Shown here: positions 1-7,071 of the stretch, piece after piece
Position numbering within the stretch: the stretch's first letter is position 1
How the letters are laid out: every line of letters begins with the position of its first letter
Source of the DNA: Rhodospira sp.
GTDB taxonomy: Bacteria > Pseudomonadota > Alphaproteobacteria > Rhodospirillales > Rhodospirillaceae
Direction of reading: 5' to 3'
DNA: 12,694 nt
NCBI GenBank assembly: GCA_028277295.1
Contig: JANQGN010000747.1
Location: 1-12,694 of the forward strand
The notes under the pieces: generated by a model
What the model saw: only the letters and a program-made list of their open reading frames with translations
Databases searched by the model: none
Told to the model about the DNA's origin: nothing
Made by a program: the position numbers and the translations under genes

Positions 1-80
1 CCGCCATCATGCGAAAGCTCGTCGTCCTGGCAAACGCCCTGCTCAAGGCAGGGCGTTCATGGATGCCAAAAGCCGCTTGA
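1..80 (+). CDS. C-terminal end of an IS110-type transposase (partial, runs off left edge)
   Basis: Reading from base 3 gives 25 residues and a TGA stop at 78-80, including the stretch MRKLVVLANALLKAGRSW. That pattern (R-K-L-x-V-x-A-N-A-L-x-x-x-G-R-x-W near the very end) is how many GC-rich IS110-family DEDD transposases finish. The rest of the gene lies outside the window, so the catalytic DEDD and serine residues cannot be checked. IS110 elements usually lack terminal inverted repeats, so I cannot place the right end of the element; it should fall between the stop and the glutaredoxin stop at 158. Identification rests on a short C-terminal tail and could be another transposase family. Confidence 0.65.
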   Translation, partial: AIMRKLVVLANALLKAGRSWMPKAA

Positions 81-112
81 TCAACACGGATACTCTAGCA
101 TTCTGATAGTCA

Positions 113-157
113 AGCAAATCGTCGTCGCGATCCGTTCCGGATCGCTCGGAATTTGCT
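113..157. terminator. Nested inverted repeat, likely (bidirectional) terminator-like hairpin
   Basis: AGCAAAT (113-119) pairs with ATTTGCT (151-157), and inside it GCGATCCG (127-134) pairs perfectly with CGGATCGC (138-145) around a 3-nt loop. The structure directly abuts the stop codon of the minus-strand glutaredoxin (158) and lies just past the transposase end, where transcripts from both sides would meet. No clean T-tract follows on either strand, so it may be a weak intrinsic terminator, an mRNA 3' stabiliser, or a remnant of the insertion element's end. Confidence 0.5.
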
Positions 158-427
158 CTAACCCGTCGCCGGGGCCGTCGTGCCTCTCAGGCGCTCCAGG
201 ATTGGCTTTTCGTATTGCATCAGGGTGTCATATCCGCCGATCAGGTGACCATCCATGAGGATCTGCGGCACGGTGCGGGCCTCGGGAAGACGTCGCTTCA
301 TCTCACTGAACGCGTCGGCGGTGGACACGTCATGCTCCATGTAAGCAATGTCGTGCTCCAGAAACCACGCCTTGGCCTTGGCGCAAAAGGTGCAAGTTGT
401 CTTGGTATAGATTTCCACGTGGACCAT
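158..427 (-). CDS. Glutaredoxin with CTFC active site
   Basis: An 89-residue thioredoxin-fold glutaredoxin, expected to be a cytoplasmic glutathione-dependent disulfide or deglutathionylating oxidoreductase. The redox centre is C12-T-F-C15 after the first beta strand (VEIYTK). The cis-proline loop TVPQ (P54) and the glutathione-binding GG motif (IGGYD, near 64) are in place, and the length fits the GrxC class. I start at the ATG at 427 rather than an in-frame ATG at 544: GAGGAAG sits just upstream, and homology begins at MVHVEIY. The CTFC centre differs from the usual CPYC/CPFC and lacks the proline that sets redox potential. It is transcribed away from the Dabb/grxC/amidase genes and is a paralogue of the glutaredoxin at 1061. 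Confidence 0.9.
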   Translation of the reverse strand: MVHVEIYTKTTCTFCAKAKAWFLEHDIAYMEHDVSTADAFSEMKRRLPEARTVPQILMDGHLIGGYDTLMQYEKPILERLRGTTAPATG

Positions 428-488
428 CGATCTTCCTCGTCCAGACAATGCCGCGTCGGCGGCGTGAATCAGCATTGGCGTCGTGCGC

Positions 489-517
489 CATATAGGCCCC
501 GTACGCATCCACCTCAA
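489..517 (-). promoter_or_regulatory. Candidate sigma-70 promoter of the CTFC glutaredoxin
   Basis: Reading the minus strand, TTGAGG (complement of 512-517) is followed after exactly 17 nt by TATATG (complement of 489-494). The predicted start is around 482, leaving a 5' UTR of about 55 nt before the ATG at 427. Both hexamers deviate from consensus by one or two bases. There is no other evidence for it. Confidence 0.4.
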
Positions 518-625
518 CCGTGTCCTTGGCTCCGACGGGATCATGATGCGGAGAGTCGACAGCGCCCGCGTGTTGGCTCACGATCCCGGCCCACTTTCAC
601 CCACCATGCGAGGACCCCTCCTCCG

Positions 626-979
626 ATGATCCGCCATGTCGTCTTGTTCAGCCTCAAGCACCCCGAAGACCTGGAACCGGCCCGCCGGGGCTTGCAACGG
701 CTTGCCGAGATCCCCCAGGCCCGCGCCCTGGAGGTCGCCGTGAACCTCAAGCGCGACCGCTTCGATAATCGCATTGACCTCATTGTGCACGCCGTGTTTG
801 ACGATGAGGCGGCCCTGGAAGCCTACAAGCATCACCCGATCTATCAGGAATCCATCGACACGGTGCGGCCGCTCAGAGACATTCGGGTCGCGGCGGACTT
901 CGTCAGCACCCTTGATATCGCCCCGGTCTCCAACACCGCGCCCGACGACCGGCCGTCACCGCCGGTCGGGTCCGCGTGA
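626..979 (+). CDS. Dabb (stress-responsive A/B barrel) domain protein
   Basis: A 117-residue protein that starts MIRHVVLFSLK and contains FDDEAALEAYKHHPIYQ (about 58-74), the two hallmark segments of the Dabb family of dimeric ferredoxin-like alpha/beta barrels. Family members have varied or unknown roles (stress-induced proteins, some small-molecule cyclases or decarboxylases), so no reaction is assigned. The last 20 residues are a low-complexity Pro/Ala/Asp tail outside the domain. The ATG at 626 is chosen because the domain begins at that Met; upstream the frame stays open to 215 but encodes no recognisable sequence and runs antisense through the glutaredoxin. The Shine-Dalgarno match is weak. 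It is followed after 81 nt by grxC. Confidence 0.85.
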   Translation: MIRHVVLFSLKHPEDLEPARRGLQRLAEIPQARALEVAVNLKRDRFDNRIDLIVHAVFDDEAALEAYKHHPIYQESIDTVRPLRDIRVAADFVSTLDIAPVSNTAPDDRPSPPVGSA

Positions 980-1060
980 TCCAAGCTTGACGTCACAGTC
1001 CGACTGTCCAACATCCGGTCCAGGCCAACATCCGCGCCATCGCTGTTTGGGAGCCCCGTC

Positions 1061-1321
1061 ATGACCAAGGTGGAGATCTACACAACACCCATCTGCCCGT
1101 TCTGTCACCGTGCCAAACAGCTTCTGCAGCGCAAGGGTATTGGCTTCGTGGAACACAATGTGATGCTCGACCCGGGCCGCCGGGCGGAGATGAAGGCGCG
1201 CGCGCGTGGCGGCCATACCGTCCCGCAGATCTTCATCGATGATCACCACGTGGGCGGATGCGACGAGTTGTACGCCCTGGATGCCCGGGGCGGGCTGGAT
1301 CCGCTCCTGGCGGCCTGCTGA
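1061..1321 (+). CDS. grxC: Glutaredoxin 3 (GrxC type)
   Basis: An 86-residue glutaredoxin with the dithiol centre C12-P-F-C15, the cis-Pro loop HTVPQIFI (P55) and the GG-C-DEL glutathione-binding segment that defines the bacterial GrxC class. It reduces protein and glutathione mixed disulfides using glutathione. GGGAG lies 7 nt upstream of the ATG, supporting this start. It is followed 13 nt later by the Nit1-like amidase, an arrangement I recognise from other alphaproteobacteria, where grxC, the amidase and often comF and a DUF1178 gene travel together. Here neither comF nor DUF1178 is seen; a Dabb gene and the RyR/MCE cluster take those places. Confidence 0.93.
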   Translation: MTKVEIYTTPICPFCHRAKQLLQRKGIGFVEHNVMLDPGRRAEMKARARGGHTVPQIFIDDHHVGGCDELYALDARGGLDPLLAAC

Positions 1322-1334
1322 CCGGCGGCCAGAT

Positions 1335-2204
1335 ATGAGCCAGTCAACTCGGACACCCATCACCGTGGCCTGCGCGCAGGTCAACGCCAGCGACGACATG
1401 GGCGCCAACATCGCCACCGCCGGCGACGCCGTGCGACGGGCGCGGGACCTGGGCGCGGACCTTGTGCTGCTGCCCGAGAACGTGGCCATGATGACGCTGG
1501 GCCGCGCGCGCGTGCTGGCCCAGGCGCGGCGCGAGGCCGATCACCCCGCCCTCGCCGCCTTCCAGGACCTGGCACGCGAGGCCGGCGTGTGGCTGCACGC
1601 GGGGACCCTGGGCATCCTGCTGGACGACGGCCGCGCCGCCAACCGCACGTATGTGCTGGATCCGCGGGGAACCATCGCCGCGCGCTACGACAAGATCCAC
1701 ATGTTCGACGTGGCGTTGAGCGAGGCGGAAACCTACCGGGAATCGGAGACCTTCAGCCCCGGCGACCGCGCCGTCACGGTCGACGGGCCAGGGCTGCGCC
1801 TGGGGCTATCGGTCTGCTATGACCTGCGCTTCGCGTATCTGTACCGCGCCCTGGCCCAGGCTGGCGCCGATGCGCTGGCGGTGCCGGCGGCCTTCACCGT
1901 GCCCACCGGGCGCGCCCATTGGCACGTGCTGCTGCGCGCCCGGGCCATCGAGACCGGCTGCTACGTCCTGGCGCCGGCGCAGACGGGCGCTCATCCGCAG
2001 GATCGCCGCACCTATGGGCATGCGTTGATTGTCGCGCCCTGGGGCGAGGTCCTGGCCGACGCGGGCGAGGCCCCGGGACTCATCACGGCCACCCTGGACC
2101 CGGCCGAGGTGGACGCCGCCCGCGCCAAGGTCCCGGCGCTGTATCATGACCGCCCGTTCTCCGGCCCGCACCCGGCGGCACCGGCCGCCAGCCGGTCCGC
2201 CTGA
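1335..2204 (+). CDS. Nit1-like carbon-nitrogen hydrolase (deaminated glutathione amidase)
   Basis: A 289-residue member of the nitrilase superfamily. The Glu-Lys-Cys triad is visible: E48 in LLPENVAMM, K120 in RYDKIHMFDV and C161 in LSVCYDLRF. The segment GRAHWHVLLRARAIE followed by YVLAPAQTGAH and RRTYGHALIV matches the Nit1 branch, which hydrolyses deaminated glutathione made by transaminase side reactions. Adjacency to grxC fits this glutathione repair role. The start is the ATG at 1335, 13 nt after the grxC stop and right before the first homologous strand (ITVACAQVN); the in-frame extension back into grxC is rejected. Omega-amidase (Nit2) activity is the main alternative. Length is normal and no key residue is missing. 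Confidence 0.92.
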   Translation: MSQSTRTPITVACAQVNASDDMGANIATAGDAVRRARDLGADLVLLPENVAMMTLGRARVLAQARREADHPALAAFQDLAREAGVWLHAGTLGILLDDGRAANRTYVLDPRGTIAARYDKIHMFDVALSEAETYRESETFSPGDRAVTVDGPGLRLGLSVCYDLRFAYLYRALAQAGADALAVPAAFTVPTGRAHWHVLLRARAIETGCYVLAPAQTGAHPQDRRTYGHALIVAPWGEVLADAGEAPGLITATLDPAEVDAARAKVPALYHDRPFSGPHPAAPAASRSA

Positions 2205-2277
2205 CGCGTGTCCATCCGCGGTGACGCACCGTTGCCAACAACCACCCGATGCCCCCATGAGGCGAGCAGACCTGTGG

Positions 2278-3699
2278 ATGGACGTCATGGACGCCAGCAC
2301 GCAACGCCTAGCGAACCCCATAGGGACACAGCCCGACGCAGCCGCCATCACCTGGGCGCGCGCGGCCTGTCATCGCGCCGTGCCCAGCCTTCTGGAGGTG
2401 GCGCGTGATCGACTGACCCTGGCGGTGATGGGCGGTCCTGGCCCCGTGGTGGCCCTGCTGGCGCAGGTGGGACGGTTGATCGGGCGACCCTTTGGCGCGC
2501 CGTTGCCGTTGTGTCTGCCCGGGTGGGACCCCGGGGCCGCCAGTGCCCTTTTGCGGGCATCGCCGGGTCTGGGGACGCTGTTCCAGCCGCTGCCCGACAC
2601 GAGCCCGTCCCGGCCTCTGCTGGTGTTCAACGCGGCCGGCCCCGAGGCCCCGGCGGACGCCCTGATTGACGAGCCGGTCGAAAGGCTGGCGGGATACCGG
2701 GCGGTGATCGTTCATCCACCGCCCGCGCCAGGGACCACCCCCGAGGCCGTGGCGATGACGCTGCTGGAGGCCGGGTTGATCGGCCTGCCCGTTTCCTCGG
2801 CGATGCGCGGCGAGCACTCCGACGCGCTGACGCTGCTGGACCGCCTGGCGGCCACCATCCACGGCTTCTATCTTGAAAACGCCTGGACCCGAGGCGAGAT
2901 CCTGGGCAGCACCCCTGCCCTGCGCCCCTGGGAGCGGCTCCCCGAGACCTACCGGGCGTCCAATCGCGCCCAGGCCGATCACCTGTTCCTGAAGCTGGAG
3001 GCGGCCGGCCTGATCGCCCTGCCGGAGGCGCGCGCCGGGGACGACGACGCGGTGGCGGCGCCGGCCTGGGGACAGCCGGCGCGGGTGGAGCGTCTCGCCG
3101 CCCTGGAACACGACCGCTGGTCCGGCGATCGCCTGCTCGACGGCTGGACTCACGGTCCAACCCGCGACAACGACCGCAAGGTCCATCCCGACCTGCTGCC
3201 CTATGAGACCCTCGGCGAGGACGTGAAGGAGAAGGATCGCGTCGCCGTGCTCACCGTCCCGCTCATCCTGCGCCTGGCGGGCCTCGCCTACCGGCCGGTT
3301 CAGCCGGTCCGCCTGCGCGGCCCCTGGCCCTGGGATGGCGCGGCGCCGGGGCTGATGCATCGGCGAAGACTGCTGCGGTCGGCGGCGGCCGCGGCCAACG
3401 AGCGCGCCCCCATGACCCTCGAGTACGTCGCGGCCATCGACGATCCGGGCGCCTGCGCCGCCACGCTGATCCTGGCGCGGGCGGGGGCCCCCGTCGCCCT
3501 GGAGGGCGTGGGTCTCGACACCCTGTCCGGATCGGAGTCGGATCCAGACCACCGGCGGCGGCTTGTGGCGCTGATCCCACACTGCCGTCACCTCTCGCCC
3601 GCCGCAGGCCCGGAGACCACCGCGCTGGTCGCCACCTGGCATCCCCGGAGCGGCCTGACGGTGGACCGCGCGCCGGCCCTGGTGGAAGGCGGGTCCTGA
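2278..3699 (+). CDS. RyR-domain protein with Rossmann-like N-terminal region
   Basis: About 473 residues from the ATG at 2278. The clearest part is residues 270-328: LAALEHDRW (E277, H278, W281), LLDGWTHG (W290) and KVHPDLLPYETLGEDVKEKD match the RyR domain (PF02026), found in ryanodine receptors and in bacterial proteins. Before it, YRASNRAQADHLFLKLEAAG (226-245) is the linker typical of bacterial RyR proteins that carry a TrkA-N-like nucleotide-binding fold. The N-terminal part has LAVMGGPG (48-55) and alternating hydrophobic strands, so it may be a divergent Rossmann domain. The last ~120 residues are not recognised. No membrane segment is seen, so it is probably cytoplasmic. The stop is 1 nt before the permease start, implying translational coupling. 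The start is uncertain: ATGs at 2257 and 2287 are alternatives, and no Shine-Dalgarno is decisive. Confidence 0.82.
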   Translation: MDVMDASTQRLANPIGTQPDAAAITWARAACHRAVPSLLEVARDRLTLAVMGGPGPVVALLAQVGRLIGRPFGAPLPLCLPGWDPGAASALLRASPGLGTLFQPLPDTSPSRPLLVFNAAGPEAPADALIDEPVERLAGYRAVIVHPPPAPGTTPEAVAMTLLEAGLIGLPVSSAMRGEHSDALTLLDRLAATIHGFYLENAWTRGEILGSTPALRPWERLPETYRASNRAQADHLFLKLEAAGLIALPEARAGDDDAVAAPAWGQPARVERLAALEHDRWSGDRLLDGWTHGPTRDNDRKVHPDLLPYETLGEDVKEKDRVAVLTVPLILRLAGLAYRPVQPVRLRGPWPWDGAAPGLMHRRRLLRSAAAAANERAPMTLEYVAAIDDPGACAATLILARAGAPVALEGVGLDTLSGSESDPDHRRRLVALIPHCRHLSPAAGPETTALVATWHPRSGLTVDRAPALVEGGS

Positions 3700-3700
3700 T

Positions 3701-4573
3701 ATGGCCCTGGCCGGCGGCCCCATCGCCCCGCTGACCCCGCCGGGCACGCTCCTCCGCGTCGTCGCGGAGCGTCTGGGCGCCGCCGCCTTGTTCCCCATCG
3801 AGGTGCTGGGGATGACCATGCGCCTGGTGGCCGGCATGGCTCGCCTGATGGTCACCGCGCCGATCCCAGGCGGCAATCGCTATTTCCATCGCCACCTCCT
3901 GGCCCGCGACCTGTCGGCCATGGTGTTCGGGCCGGTACCGATTATCCTGCCGCTAGCGCTGATCCTCGGCACCGGCCTGGCGCTGGCCCTGGCCATGTTG
4001 ACCGGCGGCGTGCTGACCCTGCATGGCAGCGCCGGACTCATCGCCCTGATGGCGATTCAGCAGGTGGCGCCGTTCCTGGCCAGCGGCCTGCTCGCCGCGC
4101 GCGGCGCCCTGCCCCTGGCCGTGGACCTCGCCGACATGGCCCGGCGGCGACAAATCGAATCCCTCGGCCTGCTGGGCGTCGACGTGGTGATGATGGTGGC
4201 GACGCCGCGCTGCCTGGCGCTGGTGGTGGCCGCCTGCGCCCACGCCGCCCTGGCGATGGTGGTGAGCGCGCTGTCGGCGGCGCTGGCGTTGACGCTGATG
4301 CTGGATCTGCCGCGCTCGGTGTGGATCGCGGCCTTCCGCTGGGTGGTGGAGCCGGGCATGCTGACCTCGGTGGCGGCCCAGATGGCCGTCGCCTCAACCA
4401 TGGCCGTGGCCTTGGGGGTGGTGGATGGCCTGGACCCGCGCCGCCGCGACCGGTTGGCGCTGTCCGGCGTGGCGCGCTCGGTGATGCTCAAGGCGGCGCT
4501 GATCGTGGTGATCATCAATATGGCATTCACCCTGTGGCGGATCGACGACTTGCCGATCCTGGTGCTGCGATGA
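3701..4573 (+). CDS. MlaE-like ABC transporter permease
   Basis: A 290-residue integral inner-membrane protein of the MlaE permease family, which partners MCE-domain proteins in lipid transport between the membranes. Residues 141-160 (DLADMARRRQIESLGLLGVD), followed by TPR at 168-170, correspond to the conserved cytoplasmic coupling segment of MlaE (normally E-x-x-x-M-x-x-x-x-QI-x-AL-x-x-x-G-x-D-P). Here the leading Glu is Asp and the proline after GVD is absent. Hydrophobic stretches lie at about 74-101, 109-132, 172-205 and 262-279, plus an amphipathic N-terminal region. The ATG is 1 nt after the RyR stop with GGAAGG upstream, and its TGA overlaps the ATPase start (ATGA). It is divergent compared with typical MlaE. 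Confidence 0.85.
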   Translation: MALAGGPIAPLTPPGTLLRVVAERLGAAALFPIEVLGMTMRLVAGMARLMVTAPIPGGNRYFHRHLLARDLSAMVFGPVPIILPLALILGTGLALALAMLTGGVLTLHGSAGLIALMAIQQVAPFLASGLLAARGALPLAVDLADMARRRQIESLGLLGVDVVMMVATPRCLALVVAACAHAALAMVVSALSAALALTLMLDLPRSVWIAAFRWVVEPGMLTSVAAQMAVASTMAVALGVVDGLDPRRRDRLALSGVARSVMLKAALIVVIINMAFTLWRIDDLPILVLR

Positions 4574-5262
4574 CCCAGGATGACGGATCGGCGGCGCTGC
4601 CCGTGCGGATGCGGGGCGTGGTGGCGCTGGACGGCACCGGGCGGCGCATCCTGGACGGCATCGACGCCAGCGTCCCGGCGCGTGGCCTGCTGCTGGTGAC
4701 CGGATCGGGGGGCGCCGGCAAGAGCGCCCTGCTCCAGGTCCTGGCCGCCGCGCTCCCCTTGCGCGCGGGCGAGATCCGCATGGGCGGGTGGACGCCAGCG
4801 CAGGCGGTGCGGCGCCGCGCGGTAGCCGCGGTGTTCCAGCACGATGCGCTGCTGGCCGGCTTCACCGTGTTCGAGAACGTGTTGCTGCCGCTCATGCAGG
4901 GCCTGGGCTTGCCCCGCCGCCCGGCCTTCCTGCGCGCCCAGGTGCTGTTGGCCCAGTTCGGCCTGATCGACGAAATGCACCGGCCGCCGCGCCGCCTGTC
5001 GGAGGGCCAGCGGCGCCGCGCCCTGGTGGCCCGGGCCATGGCGGTGCAGCCCGCCGTCCTGTTGCTCGACGACGTGCTGGCCGCCCTGGACGACCCCGGC
5101 CGCGCCCTGATGCGCCGCGTCCTGGCGCCGCCGGGCGGACGGCTGGCCACCGTGGTCGCCACGGCCACCCGTGCCGGGGACCTGCGGGACCTGGCCGACG
5201 CCCACCTGGTGCTGGAAAGGGGCGTGCCGCTGCGCGACGCGCCTGCTATAGAGGCCCGATGA
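4570..5262 (+). CDS. ABC transporter ATP-binding protein, MlaF-like, with altered catalytic residues
   Basis: A 230-residue ABC ATPase that would power the MlaE-type permease. Walker A is GSGGAGKS (45-52, K51), the Q-loop is FQHD (Q90), the signature is LSEGQ (143-147), and Walker B is VLLLDD with D167. The residue after the Walker B Asp, normally the catalytic Glu, is D168. The H-loop segment, normally V-x-x-H-D, reads VVATATRAG (195-203) with no His. ATP binding should be kept, but hydrolysis may be slow. The ATG overlaps the permease stop. The chain ends soon after the H-loop region, lacking the short C-terminal extension that many MlaF proteins have. It is followed after 44 nt by the MCE gene. 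Confidence 0.9.
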   Translation: MTQDDGSAALPVRMRGVVALDGTGRRILDGIDASVPARGLLLVTGSGGAGKSALLQVLAAALPLRAGEIRMGGWTPAQAVRRRAVAAVFQHDALLAGFTVFENVLLPLMQGLGLPRRPAFLRAQVLLAQFGLIDEMHRPPRRLSEGQRRRALVARAMAVQPAVLLLDDVLAALDDPGRALMRRVLAPPGGRLATVVATATRAGDLRDLADAHLVLERGVPLRDAPAIEAR

Positions 5263-5306
5263 TAAGGTTGTCCGCCGGTCGAGGCTGGCGGATGGGATGA
5301 GGACGC

Positions 5307-6407
5307 ATGCGCGACAGCCAACTCGCCAGCCAGAACCGGCTCGTTGGCGGCCTGACCCTGGTGGTGGGGCTGCTGGTGGCGGCGGTGTTGGTCGTGGCCT
5401 GGCCGACCCTGCTCCGCGTGGACGGAGTGGTCCTTCATACCCTGGCCACCGACGTGGACGGGATTCAGACCGGCTCCATCGTGGTCGTGAATGGCCATGA
5501 GGTCGGCCAGGTCGCCGACGTTACCGTGGCTGGCGCCACGGCCGGCGGCCCGCCCATCCTGGACGCCGCCGCGCCGTTGTTCCGCGTGACCTTCACCGTC
5601 GCCGACGGCGTGACGATGCCGGCCGCCACAACGCGGCTGCGGGTGGCACGCCCCAACCCGGTCAGCCTGGCGCGCCTGATCGTCGTGCAGGTGGACCCCG
5701 ACGCCAGCGCCAGCGTCGCCGTTCCGGCCCCCCCCATCGCCGAGGTGGACGACGCCTGCGCCACAGCCCTGGGCGCGGTGCGCGCCGCCCCGCCGCCGCC
5801 CGCCTGCCCCGCCCCCGCCGGAGACACCTTCGGCGCCGGCGACTGTGTCCCCCTGGCCGGCGCCGGAGAGCTTCCGCCCGATGGGCTCGACGGCCTGGTC
5901 CTCCAGGCCAATGCCCTGTTGTGCGAGGCCAGGGTCACGCGCGCGCGCATCGACAAGACCCTGGCAGCGGTGGACGAGACCCTGTTCGTGTTCCGCCAGG
6001 CCGGCCTGGACGTGGCCGACATGGTCGCCACCGCGCGGCCGGCGCTGCTGCGCGCCCTGCCGGGCTATGAAATGCTGCCGGACCGCCTCGACGACAGCCT
6101 GGATGATTTTGACACGGCCATCGCCTCCGTCGAAGAGGCCGTCACCGTCGAGATCCCGGAACGCCTCGAACGCTTCCGGCGGGACATCGTCGCCCGCGCC
6201 GATCGCCTGCTCGACCCGGCAACCCTGGCGGCCTTCACCCGGGCCGTGCAGGATCTGGAGACCCTGGTGGCCGAGAGCGGCCGCCAGAGCTTCCAGGTGA
6301 TGCAGAACCTCACCGCCGCCAGCCGCAATCTGAACGAGATCGCCCGCGAATTGAGGCGCGATCCAGCCGGGTTCCTGTTTCGCGACCGAGGAGGCCCCGA
6401 CCCATGA
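5307..6407 (+). CDS. MlaD-like MCE-domain protein (substrate-binding subunit)
   Basis: A 366-residue membrane-anchored periplasmic protein. An N-terminal membrane segment at about 12-34 is followed by an MCE domain (about 39-132) with the family pattern DGIQTGSIVVVNGHEVGQV. MCE proteins form hexameric rings that carry lipids. A proline- and cysteine-rich stretch (about 140-185, C151, C167, C180, plus C206) separates it from a helical, probably coiled-coil region (about 195-350). The end NLNEIARELRRDP, leading into FLF, is typical of MCE proteins. GAGGA precedes the ATG at 5307. The stop overlaps the start of the lipoprotein gene. The extra cysteines are not usual in short MlaD proteins and could form disulfides in the periplasm. 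Confidence 0.9.
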   Translation: MRDSQLASQNRLVGGLTLVVGLLVAAVLVVAWPTLLRVDGVVLHTLATDVDGIQTGSIVVVNGHEVGQVADVTVAGATAGGPPILDAAAPLFRVTFTVADGVTMPAATTRLRVARPNPVSLARLIVVQVDPDASASVAVPAPPIAEVDDACATALGAVRAAPPPPACPAPAGDTFGAGDCVPLAGAGELPPDGLDGLVLQANALLCEARVTRARIDKTLAAVDETLFVFRQAGLDVADMVATARPALLRALPGYEMLPDRLDDSLDDFDTAIASVEEAVTVEIPERLERFRRDIVARADRLLDPATLAAFTRAVQDLETLVAESGRQSFQVMQNLTAASRNLNEIARELRRDPAGFLFRDRGGPDP

Positions 6408-7021
6408 CCCCAAGCTCCGCAACATGGCGCCCGGCTCTCGCGTTCGGCGCGGCCCTGCTGGCCGTCGCGATGGCCGGCTGCGCGCCCAGGGCCGCGCCCG
6501 AGGAGATCGTCTATCGCCTGGCGGCGACACCGGAGTCACCGGCCGAACCGCCCCGGGGGACCGTCGAGGTGCTAAGCCCGCGCGTGGCGGGATCGCTGGC
6601 CGGGTCCCTGGGGTTGCGGCTGGTCTATCAGGGGGAGGTCGTTCGGGTCGACGAGGTGCCCGGCGGGCGCTGGGAGGATCCCCCGGCGGAGACCATGGAG
6701 CAAATCCTGCGATCCGTGTTTCTGCCGGATGCCGAGCCCGGAACGGACGGCCCACGCTGGCGCCTGTCCTGGAGCGTGGACCAGGTGGAGGCGCTGGTTC
6801 CGGCCGGCGCGGTCGATCCCGTCGAGACGCGGGTGGCGCTCACCTGGTCCCTGCGGCGCGACCGCGATCGCGAGGACATCGCCGCTGGAACGGTGCGCGA
6901 GCAGGCGCCGGTACCGGCGGACCCGGCGCTGTCAGACCTTGTGTTGGCCTTTAACCAGGCGGTCGCGGGCGCGCTGACACGACTGGTGGCGGCGGTGACC
7001 ACGGCGACGCGCGCGCCCTGA
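6404..7021 (+). CDS. ABC-type transport auxiliary lipoprotein (PqiC/ABC_trans_aux-like)
   Basis: A 205-residue lipoprotein. The signal peptide ends in the lipobox AMAGC (C26), and residues 36 onward (VYRLAAT, then a Pro-rich strand and VEVLSPRV) resemble the ABC-transport auxiliary family, which includes PqiC. These proteins sit at the outer membrane and act with MCE proteins. The fold assignment rests mostly on position, size and the lipobox rather than strong sequence match. The ATG overlaps the MCE-protein stop (ATGA), so the two are translated together. It is followed by 50 nt and then the cyclase-like gene. Confidence 0.8.
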   Translation: MTPSSATWRPALAFGAALLAVAMAGCAPRAAPEEIVYRLAATPESPAEPPRGTVEVLSPRVAGSLAGSLGLRLVYQGEVVRVDEVPGGRWEDPPAETMEQILRSVFLPDAEPGTDGPRWRLSWSVDQVEALVPAGAVDPVETRVALTWSLRRDRDREDIAAGTVREQAPVPADPALSDLVLAFNQAVAGALTRLVAAVTTATRAP

Positions 7022-7071
7022 TCCAGACCGCGCGTGTCGCGACGCAACGTCGAGAGGGGGGAACCAGGGCC

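Noticed and set aside
215..625. N-terminal extension of the Dabb gene
   Set aside because: It runs antisense through the CTFC glutaredoxin, and the Dabb fold starts exactly at the Met encoded at 626.
2029..2277. Upstream extension of the RyR gene into the amidase gene
   Set aside because: The translation is Arg/Pro-rich and lies in the amidase coding region, which carries conserved Nit1 residues in another frame.
2308..3876. Long minus-strand open frame opposite the RyR and permease genes
   Set aside because: It has Gly/Arg/Gln-rich low-complexity translation with no domain, as expected opposite a high-GC gene. The plus strand carries clear RyR and MlaE motifs.
4527..6755. 742-codon minus-strand open frame opposite the ATPase, MCE and lipoprotein genes
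   Set aside because: The translation is rich in Arg, Gly, His and Ala without motifs, while the opposite strand shows Walker, MCE and lipobox motifs.
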